DNA of 64,000 nucleotides from Girardinichthys multiradiatus (taxonomy: Eukaryota; Chordata; Actinopteri; Cyprinodontiformes; Goodeidae), in assembly GCF_021462225.1 (NCBI RefSeq), contig NC_061795.1:2743001-2807000 (forward strand), read 5' to 3'. A program made the translations under genes and the position numbers. Positions 42,601 to 54,600 of the stretch are shown here, piece by piece. Below the pieces are notes generated by a model. That model was not told where the DNA came from. It did no database searches and saw only the letters and a program-made list of their open reading frames with translations. Within the stretch, counting starts at the first letter, position 1. Each line of letters begins with the position of its first letter.

Positions 42601-45600
42601 ATATGATTGCATGATCTTATGACACCCTTGGATCCAGTTTGAAGAGTTTATGTATGTTTGCCAGCAAAGAGACATTAGCGCGCTTGTTTCCCCTCCTATC
42701 CTGATGATCACCGGTGTGGAAGAGGTCTGACCGTTGGAAAGGGGGTGCTTTTATGCAGCCAGTGGCATCATGGGAAGTCCACTGCTACCCCCAATTCCTA
42801 AGTTGTGCCGGAAGTAAGTTAATGCTATGTATTTTGAAAGTTCCAGGAAAGTTTGTACTGCCCATTCAAGTTGTAACTCATGGCTGTGGGTCCCAACACT
42901 GATGTTCATGATTGGAATGTGACAAAATATGGAAAAGGTGGATGGAAAAGGGGTATGAATATTTTTGCAAGGTAGTGCAAAAAGTTTAGAAGTTAAGATA
43001 ATTGCTTCCAGTGTTTAGGTAAGGTGTTCTCAGTTCTGGTTGATTGCAAAACCCAAAAAATTGTCAGGGTCAGTACCCATTGCATAACAATGAATGAATG
43101 ACTTTATTATGGTACTTTACTAAAACTAACACTTTGAACACATATAATATGAAACAAAACAACTAGTGCTGTGCGCATGGCGAGGCGTAGTGGTAGAGCG
43201 TGTGACCCATACAGAGGGCTCAGTCATTCTGGGTTCGAGTCCCGACCAAGAGACCTCTGCTGCATGTCATAAATTTCGGCAGTGTAAAAAGACACCGTAA
43301 TTAGCATCATCATTGGTTTATTCATTGTTCTAATAGCTCTTTTTCTAAGGTTAATTACTTGTACTCGTACTCGTCGTCTTCCGCTTATCTGGGACCGGGT
43401 CGCGGGGGCAGCAGACTCAGCAGAGACACCCAGACGTCCCTCTCCCCAGACACCTCCTCCAGCTCCTCCGGGTGGAGCCCAAGGCGTTCCCAGGCCAGCC
43501 GAGAGACATAGTCCCTCCAGCGTGTCCTGGACCGTCCCCTGGGTCTCCTCCTGGTGGGATGTGCCTGGAACACCTCCCGAGGAAGGCGTCCAGGAGGCAT
43601 CCGGTATAGATGCCCGAGCCACCTCACCTGGCTCCTCTCGATGTGGAGGAGCAGCGGCTCTACTCCGAGCCCCTCCCGGATGGCTGAGCTCCTCACCCTA
43701 TCTCTAAGGGAGTGCCCAGCCACCCTACAGAGGAAGCTCATTTCAGCCGCTTGTATCCGGGATCTCGTTCTTTCGGTCATGACCCAAAGTTCATGGCCAT
43801 AGGTGAGGGTAGGAACGTAGACCGACCGGTAAATTGAGAGCTTTGCTTTTCGGCTCAGCTCTCACTTCACCACAACGGACCGGCACAGTGCCCCCATTAC
43901 TGCGCCAGCCGCACCGATCCGTCTGTCGATCTCCTGCTCCATTTTTCCCCCACTCGTGAACAAGACCCCGAGATACTTAAACTCCTCCACTTGAGGCAGG
44001 AACTCCCCTCCAACCTGAAGAGGACAAGCCACCTTTTTCCGGTCGAGTACCATGGCCTCGGACTTGGAGGAGCTGATCTTCATCCCAGCTGCTTCACACT
44101 CTGCTTCGATATATTTTGTAAAATCTTTACAGAACGTTTTAGAAACCTTTTTTTACAATGTACTTTGTATGTGGTTTCCCACAATAATTTAGTTTTACCC
44201 ACTGATTTGATTTCACCACCATTAGGTTTTAGGTGTCATATCCAGCTTGTCCCTAGAACCATCAAACACCATACATTTTATTATTCAATATTATCAATAA
44301 CTTGTTTATATTAAGTTGTTTTTTTAACCTATGCTCCTCTTTTTGTCTATTTTTTCTGAACATTTTATTTCTAATCCAATTAAATTTGGATCCATTGTAA
44401 TGGATTAATATAATAGTTGCAGAACAAACTCCATGGGAATCGATTAAAATGATTAGTTCTGACTACCGAACCTTGTGGAACACCACCATATGTTCTTCTC
44501 TTTAACTGGGATTCTGTAATATTATGTAACTTATCAATCAGTGACTGGCAAACTTCCTATTTTTTCTGTAATTACTTTCAGATACACAGATTAATACAGG
44601 TCCTTCTCAAAATATTAGCATATTGTGATAAAGTTCATTATTTTCCATAATGTCATGATGAAAATGTAACATTCATATATTTTAGATTCATTGCACACTA
44701 ACTGAAATATTTCAGGTCTTTTATCGTCTTAATACGGATGATTTTGGCATACAGCTCATGAAAACCCAAAATTCCTATCTCACAAAATTAGCATATCATT
44801 AAAAGGGTCTCTAAACGAGCTATGAACCTAATCATCTGAATCAACGAGTTAACTCTAAACACCTGCAAAAGATTCCTGAGGCCTTTAAAACTCCCAGCCT
44901 GGTTCATCACTCAAAACCCCAATCATGGGTAAGACTGCCGACCTGACTGCTGTCCAGAAGGCCACTATTGACACCCTCAAGCAAGAGGGTAAGACACAGA
45001 AAGACATTTCTGAACGAATAGGCTGTTCCCAGAGTGCTGTATCAAGGCACCTCAGTGGGAAGTCTGTGGGAAGGAAAAAGTGTTGCAGAAAACGCTGCAC
45101 AACGAGAAGAGGTGACCGGACCCTGAGGAAGATTGTGGACAAGGGCCGATTCCAGACCTTGGGGGACCTGCGGAAGCAGTGGACTGAGTCTGGAGTAGAA
45201 ACATCCAGAGCCACCGTGCACAGGCGTGTGCAGGAAATGGGCTACAGGTGCCGCATTCCCCAGATCAAGCCACTTTTGAACCAGAAACAGCGGCAGAAGC
45301 ACCTGACCTGGGCTACAGAGAAGCAGCACTGGACTGTTGCTCAGTGGTCCAAAGTACTTTTTTCGGATGAAAGCAAATTCTGCATGTCATTCGGAAATCA
45401 AGGTGCCAGAGTCTGGAGGAAGACTGGGGAGAAGGAAATGCCAAAATGCCAGAAGTCCAGTGTCAAGTACCCACAGTCAGTGATGGTCTGGTTGCCGTGT
45501 CAGCTGCTGGTGTTGGTCCACTGTGTTTTATCAAGGGCAGGGTCAATGCAGCTAGCTATCAGGAGATTTTGGAGCACTTCATGCTTCCATCTGCTGAAAA

Positions 45601-48600
45601 GCTTTATGGAGATGAAGATTTCATTTTTCAGCACGACCTGGCACCTGCTCACAGTGCCAAAACCACTGGTAAATGGTTTACTGACCATGGTATCACTGTG
45701 CTCAATTGGCCTGCCAACTCTCCTGACCTGAACCCCATAGAGAATCTGTGGGATATTGTGAAGAGAACGTTGAGAGACTCAAGACCCAACACTCTGGATG
45801 AGCTAAAGGCCGCTATCGAAGCATCCTGGGCCTCCATAAGACCTCAGCAGTGCCACAGGCTGATTGCCTCCATGCCACGCCGCATTGAAGCAGTCATTTC
45901 TGCAAAAGGATTCCCGACCAAGTATTGAGTGCATAACTGTACATGATTATTTGAAGGTCGACGTTTTTTGTATTAAAAACACTTTTCTTTTATTGGTCGG
46001 ATGAAATATGCTAATTTTGTGAGATAGGAATTTTGGGTTTTCATGAGTTGTATGCCACAATCATCCGTATTAAGACAATAAAAGACCTGAAATATTTCAG
46101 TTAGTGTGCAATGAATCTAAAATATATGAATGTTAAATTTTCATCATGACATTATGGAAAATAATGAACTTTATCACAATATGCTAATATCTTGAGAAGG
46201 ACCTGTATTTAATGGTCCTTTACCTTTGCCTACACTTTTGGACAGATGCAGTTCCTCTGCTGATGCTGGACGAAGAAGAGGATGTGTTTAGCCTGGTTGT
46301 GGTGGCGATGAAGACATTTCCTACCAATAAGGAAGTGCAGTTCCAAGGTTGTATGGCTCTGCAGCTGCTGCTGGGCCAAGGTGGGGCACCTTCTTGTTTA
46401 ATGGTGTTAAAAAGCTGTTCTAAACAAGCTGTTTAAAACAAAAGAAAATACATTTTGTCACAGCTTAGTTTTGCAAAGTTGCATTGAAATAAACTATAAC
46501 AGTTCTGGAATAATTTCCAATGTGAAATTATTGAACAGAACCTCAAACACTGCATGCCAGCTGTAAGCATGGTAGCAGAGGACTGATGATTTCAGCCTGT
46601 TTTCCTAGAGGCATTGGAATCACAGAGTTGGCCCTGAGTTCCTCAAAGTATTCAGTGTCACATGTGGTGGTATAGTCAGTCAGCTTGGGCCCAATTAGGT
46701 CATTTAACAGGTCAAGAACTGCATCCGCCTACAACAGGAGAGCTGCAAAAAGGCAATAAAGAGTCCACCAGTGAAATGTCTGGTTGAAATGCTGCTGGCA
46801 CCACAAGAGAGATGCTTATAAACAGATGCTTGACACCCGTGAAGAACTAAAGCTGTATTATTAGGAAAGGTGGGACAAAATTCCTCCCAACAGTATGACG
46901 GAGTGAAGGAGTTATGCAGACATTGACCTCTTCAAGTTACTGCTGCTAAACACGATTCTGCAAACTGCTAAGTTGGCATATCCTAAGGTCTGTACAGACT
47001 GGTGAAACATTTAGATGAGTTATTGTTAAATAAAATGAGTCAACCATGTGCCATCGTCTCTACGAGGTCATGACTGCTTGAGGACCTTTTATTATTGTCT
47101 ATGAAATTCTTGTAAACCTTAAGAGTGAAAGTGGATTTTCATTTGTTACATGACTGTATTTGATAAATCACACATGATGATTATATCTTTGTCTATTTTT
47201 CTTGCTATTTTAGTAACTGATGACCATCTGGTTGAGTTTGTGGAAAACCAGGACCATGTTGTGGTTCTTTCAGCTCTGCAGATGTTCTCTGACTGCCCCA
47301 AGCTTCTCATCCAGGCCATGAAAATGTTACTCCCTTTAGCTCGAACAGGTACGCCCCCAGTCCATCACAGTATTCCTAACGAAATGGAAAATGGTTGATT
47401 CTTCAAACCTGACTTATTCTTGTTCTCTAAATCCTAAAATGGAAAGCTGTCTTTGCTAGTACTAAACAAAGCTTACAGCAAACTCAAGAGAAAAGAGGAT
47501 TTTATCTCTAAAAGGCAATTTTCTAGCCATTCAGCAGCTGTGAACACAGTATCACTGTAAACCTGTAAAGCTTGTTTAGCTATCTTGATGTAAATCAGAC
47601 AGCCTCACATGCAAAGGTACTTTTGGCAAGATCAGACTGCAACTAAAAGAAAATGTCACATTAAGGTGGTTTCAGGATATACAGGTCCTTCTCAAAATAT
47701 TAGCATATTGTGATAAAGTTCATTATTTTCCATAATGTCATGATTAAAATTTAACATTCATATATTTTAGATTCATTGCACACTAACTGAAATATTTCAG
47801 GTCTTTTATTGTCTTAATACGGATGATTTTGGCATACAGCTCATGAAAACCCAAAATTCATATCTCACAAAATTAGCATATTTCATCCGACCAATAAAAG
47901 AAAAGTGTTTTTAATACAAAAAACGTCGACCTTCAAATAATCATGTACAGTTATGCACTCAATACTTGGTCGGGAATCCTTTGGCAGAAATGACTGCTTC
48001 AATGCGGCGTGGCATGGAGGCAATCAGCCTGTGGCACTGCTGAGGTCTTATGGAGGCCCAGGATGCTTCGATAGCGGCCTTTAGCTCATCCAGAGTGTTG
48101 GGTCTTGAGTCTCTCAACGTTCTCTTCACAATATCCCACAGATTCTCTATGGGGTTCAGGTCAGGAGAGTTGGCAGGCCAATTGAGCACAGTGATACCAT
48201 GGTCAGTAAACCATTTACCAGTGGTTTTGGCACTGTGAGCAGGTGCCAGGTCGTGCTGAAAAATGAAATCTTCATCTCCATAAAGCTTTTCAGCAGATGG
48301 AAGCATGAAGGGCTCCAAAATCTCCTGATAGCTAGCTGCATTGACCCTGCCCTTGATAAAACACAGTGGACCAACACCAGCAGCTGACACGGCACCCCAG
48401 ACCATCACTGACTGTTGGTACTTGACACTGGACCTCTGGCATTTTGGCATTTCCTTCTCCCCAGTCTTCCTCCAGACTCTGGCACCTTGATTTCCGAATG
48501 ACATGCAGAATTTGCTTTCATCCGAAAAAAGTACTTTGGACCACTGAGCAACAGTCCAGTGCTGCTTCTCTGTAGCCCAGGTCAGGCGCTTCTGCCGCTG

Positions 48601-51600
48601 TTTCTGGTTCAAAAGTGGCTTGACCTGGGGAATGCGGCACCTGTAGCCCATTTCCTGCACACGCCTGTGCACGGTGGCTCTGGATGTTTCTACTCCAGAC
48701 TCAGTCCACTGCTTCCGCAGGTCCCCCAAGGTCTGGAATCGGCCCTTCTCCACAATGTTCCTCAGGGTCCGGTCACCTCTTCTCGTTGTGCTGCGTTTTC
48801 TGCCACACTTTTTCCTTCCCACAGACTTCCCACTGAGGTGCCTTGATACAGCACTCTGGGAACAGCCTATTCGTTCAGAAATGTCTTTCTGTGTCTTACC
48901 CTCTTGCTTGAGGGTGTCAATAGTGGCCTTCTGGACAGCAGTCAGGTCGGCAGTCTTACCCCATGATTGGGGTTTTGAGTGATGAACCAGGCTGGGAGTT
49001 TTAAAGGCCTCAGGAATCTTTTGCAGGTGTTTAGAGTTAACTTGTTGATTCAGATGATTAGGTTCATAGCTCGTTTAGAGACCCTTTTAATGATATGCTA
49101 ATTTTGTGAGATAGGAATTTTGGGTTTTCATGAGCTGTATGCCAAAATCATCCGTATTAAGACAATAAAAGACCTGATATATTTCAGTTAGTGTGCAATG
49201 AATCTAAAATATATGAATGTTAAATTTTCATCATGACATTATGGAAAATAATGAACTTTATCACAATATGCTAATATTTTGAGAAGGACCTGTATATTAT
49301 ATGTAAGTGTGAAAAATGAAATTCATATTCCTTTTACATGGTTCTGTTATCTTTTGAGAGATTCTTGTCTCCTTTCCTATCAGAAACAAACTTCTTGGCT
49401 AAATAAAAACGATGTTAAATCTGAATCTGCAAGGGGTATGAATAGTTTTGGGGTTTAACTGCAGCATACTAATGTAAGAGTTGTGGGTATCCTGCCGTAT
49501 CAGAAAGGTGGCAGCAGCCTGCTGCGGGATGCTGCACAGAGTTTGTTTGTTTGCTATTTATTTCACAGGGACAATGTGTAAACATATTAATCTTAATAAA
49601 AGAAGAGATGCTTTACACCAGATTTAGCTATAGCTAATTTCATCTGCATTGCCTGCCCAGGTCTCAACAATAAAATACATTCAACATGCATACAGTACAT
49701 CCAGCCATATACAGCATCTACATCCATTTACACAAAACAATCTGTTCCATTTCCCACCATTTACATAAAACTACAATTTAAAATAAGTACATCAATTTAT
49801 ATTAAACATGTTCTTAGTTAATGTTGACATTGCTGGTTTCCCAGTCGTTCCTCTCTAACCTTTTGTGAGAAATCATGCAGGTCACAGCATAATTTCAGAC
49901 TATCTGGGAGTTTTTTCCATTCTTTAATGGCTCTGTATGAAAAGGCAGTTTGTGCAAAGGTTGAGCTTCTTTGAGGTAGTCTACAGTCATTTTGGGCTGT
50001 GGACCTAGATGTTCTAGTCATCTGCTCAGAGCAAAGCTGTACAAATCTCTTCTGTGGTGGCGGTAGTCGCACATCTGAGTATACGATTAAATGATCAATA
50101 ATATAATTAATATATTATGTTTACTGAGAATCTGACAATGATGATGGCTTAAAGGCTTTTCATCGAGTAACTTAAAAGCCTGATTATAGAGTGATTTCTG
50201 GGGTTTTAATATGGAGGCATATCCTTGGGTCCAAGAAGAGATACAATAATTAATATGAGAAATGATCAGTTATGAGTTAATGAGAAGATGGATGGAGCTA
50301 ATTACAGGAAAGCCCTGGAAGAAGAAGGGTTGCAAGAGACTTAACACTTGGTTGGAGGTTACCTTCTGGCAGAAGATCAACCCTAAACATACAGCTAGAG
50401 CTACGATGGAATGCTTTAGATCAAAGCATATAGACATGTTAAAATGGCTCAGTCCAAGTCCAGACTTAAATCGAACTGAGAATTGTTAACCAGACTTTAA
50501 AATATATTTTCACAGATGCTCTCCATCCAATCAGACAGATCTATCAATATGGCTTAGCTTTCCATGTGAACTTATTTGTTCACATTTCTTTTTATGTTTC
50601 TGTATCTGTTCACACATAAGTTTGTAAAATTAAAATCTTCTCTGGAACATATCAACTCTTCCTTTCATGGCCAAAACTTCATGGTGAGGTTAACATGTGT
50701 CTCTTCTGCAGGCAGTAACGTGGAGGTGTTGATGTCTGGAGGCACTCGGTGTTACAGCATAGTCATCGCTGCCATGGATGCTTTCCCTGAGGTGGAGGAG
50801 CTGCAGGAGACAGCCTGCCTGCTGTTCAGAAGGTTCACCTCAGGTCAGAGCACTGCCTCAGAGGGCGGAGCAGGAATAATGTGTGTCCTTCTTTTATAAT
50901 CATTGTGACATTGAATTTTTATGATAAATCCAATTACATTAATGGAAAGGAAACATTGAAAGATATTGAAAAAAAACAAAATTCATATCACTGAAAGGAA
51001 CAGTTGTTGAGATATAAGGTCATAAATTTCACTAAAAAGGCAGTTCCAGAATACCCCTTTGCGACTTTGTTGTGCTCTTTTATGACATCAACCCGTGCAC
51101 GTAAACTGACTGCTGCTGCGATGGCCAGCAACACAGACAGCAGCAAAGACTCTGAAGTTTCTTTAGATAAATGTCAGTCACTATCAGAGAGAGATTCTGA
51201 GAGCCTATTTTTGCTGGATGCCGGAGCACGGCCAGAGTCATTATGCATGAATTATACCGCAGCACCAGGAAACAACAAGCACAACGTGGTTCTCGCTCTA
51301 TTAATACATACATGAAATATGCCAGATTGCAAATCCACTCTGAGAAAAAGACTTACATTTTTGGAGACATGTTCTTTGGCCTGGTGAAACTAAAATGAAA
51401 GTCTGTAGTCATACTGACCAGCCTTTGGTATGGAAGGAGAAGGTGGAACCTTACATGGCTGAGAACACCATCTGTAAAGCATAGAGGTGGCAGGATCATG
51501 TTGTGTGGGGTTTTGCCACAAGAGGATCTAGTGCACCTGATTTAAAAAAAATAAATAAAAATGGCACCATGAGGAAAGAACGTCATGTGGAAATAAACAG

Positions 51601-54600
51601 GTGACATCTCTAAACATCAGCCTGGACACCAGTGAGTCTTCGAAACAGACAGGGACCTGAAGCATACTGGCAAATTCTTTTAAAGTGGCTTAAAAACAAC
51701 AGTCAATGTTTTGAAGTGGCCATCGCAAAGCTCTGATCTCTGAGCCGTGGAGGATCAGTGGGCAGAGCTAATAAAGGTGTGTGGTAGCAAGATGTCCTAC
51801 CAACGTGACTCGCTTACACCGGTTCTGTCAGGACAAATGGGCCAGCATACCTACAAACCATTGTTAGAAGCTTGTGGACGGATACCTAAAATGTTTAATA
51901 AAGGCGTACAGTTAAAGGCAACTATACCAAATATAGAGGATATTTACGTAAACTTCTGAAAAGTCATTATTTTGGCGTTTAGTAAATAGAAATAATTTTG
52001 GTAATCCTGACAGTCCTAAAACAGGGCAGTTTGGTCTGATTTATTGTCAGACAGTGAAGAAAGAAAATGTAATGTGTATATTTATACAGTGTATGTAAAT
52101 ATCTGTTTTCTTCTGTGTACAATATATTTTCCTTTTTAATAAGAGAAGTTATGTTTGTTTAGTGAACTAATGTCTGAATACCAGGAAACCAGAGTAAAGC
52201 AGGTAAATAAGCAGTGAGATTCCCTGTTAATAGTTAACTGGACAGCTCACATGTTGACAGATCAGGATTAAATTGCTTGTGAAATCAATGCAAAAGTGTT
52301 TGAATTTGATTGCCTTTGATAGACTTATGTGCTTTTTAAGGCTGATAAGATTAAAAGAAGCTTCTGTCTGACTCAGATTTTTTTATCTTACGTTTTCCTG
52401 CAGAGAGTTTCTACAGCATCCTGGTGACCAACGGCGTCCAGAGGGTCTCTCTGAGAGCCTGTCAGACCTTCCCTGACAATGCTGCCCTGCAAGCTGCTGC
52501 CCTCTCCTGCCTGGCTGACCTTAGTGAGGAGACACATTCACAACTCATACTTGAGTCCATAATATCCCAGAAGTTAGTCTACGCAACGTAGTGGCAGAAC
52601 ATAATTTAGATTGATCCGTAGCTGCAGGTTTGTTACCAGTGTGTTAAAAGTTACAAAAATTCAGTCTAGCTGTTATTTTCACTTGTTTTTAAATCAATGT
52701 TCAGCAGGCAAGTAGATGGGCAGAAATCAAGTGAAATCTAGTAGACATTCCTGTGGTTTAACAAGATTAGACAATAAAAACATTTTTTATTGTTTATTGA
52801 ACTGAGGGCGGGGGGGGGCTCGTGGTAAATAAACCCCATTTTGCTAATTGAAAGCTTACCAGGGCCTTTTGAGGAAAAACAGACCGACAGCATCACCGTT
52901 TCCCCACCACATTTAATGATAGACGTGAGGTTGTTTTTTACCTATTTCTCATATGTTTTACACTTGTTGCTGAAAAAGCCTAATCTTGCTCTCCATCTGT
53001 TTACATTTGTGATGGTAGGATTGAAAGGATTATTGTTTTCTGGCACGCCTTCTAAGAATCCTGTAGACATGGAATGGTCTTCTGTATTGTGTCGTATTTA
53101 TACCTCATGGAAACAGAAAGTCATGGATTACTAATTAAACTTTAATTAAGCTGTCTAGAAACTCTGTTCGACTTAAAGAAGTAAAGTATTTTAAAATGCT
53201 TTGTTGCATTTATTATAAATGGATTGAACTGGGCTACCAGCAGTTGTGCAACTGGTGAGATGGTTTCCCTCGCTGAATAAATGCATACAACTTAAAAAAG
53301 TCAGATTTTTCTAACTATTTTGGTGTAAGATAATGTTCTGAATTTATTTTTGAGATTTCACATCGTTGCTAGGGAAGTGTGGCCAGTATTGGTGTCTTTG
53401 CATCCTAGGAGCATAGAGACAAAGAGGAGAACAGGGTGTAGCTGTGCATTGACTAAAAAGAGACAGACACACATGCTCAACTTACCTGAACTAAAGCAAA
53501 TATGCACTAGGAATATGTTAGACATGTTAGATTTGTTTTTTCTTAGTTTATCCACTTGCTTACTTTCAGGTCATTTATTAGTTTATTCCTACCTTGGACT
53601 TTTAGTTAAGACACTGCTCTACAGGATAATCAGACCACCGTGTCACCTTGCAGCTGCAACCATTGTGCAGAACAAAGCGGTGGCTGAGCAGGGTCTGGAG
53701 GAAGGAGAGGAGGAAGAGGAGAGAGGCATGGAGGGGGTGGAGGACATGGGCCTGGACTGGATGGAGGACTGCTGTACAGCGCTGGAGCTCCATGCAGCTG
53801 ATCCGGCTGTTCAGGTCAGTCCTGCAGCTTCTAGCCACAGGGGCTTCATAAGGTGTTGAGGTTATCAGCTAATACGGAAAGCTTTTGCCATCTCAGGAAG
53901 CTGCGAGCTGGGCCATTCATAACCTGCTACTACACGGAGTCCAAGTAAAGCCTTCAGATGAAGAGCAGGGTGGCAGGTACGTAGTGCAGATATTAGGCTT
54001 CTGAACAAAAAAAAACACTGTTTCATGGAAGCTGGTTCATGTCTTTCAGGACTCCTGTTCACAGACAATTAATGGCTGCCATGCTGCTCCACTCCACCTC
54101 TCCCAGTGTGTTCATTGCAGCTACCAGTGCCATCGCCACACTCATTACCAACAACAGTGAGTCTTCACAAACACATAATTACTAATTTTCTGCTGGTATG
54201 CCTCTAGTTGTTGCATACAGACTCGCACTAAATGCATACAATATCTTCAGGGGTTGGACAATGAAACTGAAACACCTGTCATTTTAGTGTGGGAGGTTTC
54301 ATGGCTAAATTGGACCAGCCTGGTAGCCAGTCTTCATTGATTGCACATTGCACCAGTAAGAGCAGAGTGTGAAGGTTCAATTAGCAGGGTAAGAGCACAG
54401 TTTTGCTCAAAATATTGAAATGCACACAACATTATGGGTGACATACCAGAGTTCAAAAGAGGATAAATTGTTGGTGCACGTCTTGCTGGCGCATCTGTGA
54501 CCAAGACAGCAAGTCTTTGTGATGTATCAAGAGCCACGGTATCCAGGGTAATGTCAGCATACCACCAAGAAGGACGAACCACATCCAACAGGATTAACTG

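Noticed and set aside
43185..43242. Possible tRNA gene with good box A and box B
   Set aside because: Acceptor stem and anticodon arm do not pair and repeat sequence follows; it is a SINE head. The same holds for 22,947-23,001.
50844..51315. 103-codon open frame with Ser-rich sequence in lrrk2 intron 7 as an alternative exon
   Set aside because: No similarity to LRRK2 and no suitable acceptor and donor pair that would keep the frame between exons 7 and 8.
53350..53859. 169-codon open frame as a separate small gene
   Set aside because: Only its 3' third has protein-like sequence, and that is lrrk2 exon 9 in frame; the rest is intron read-through.
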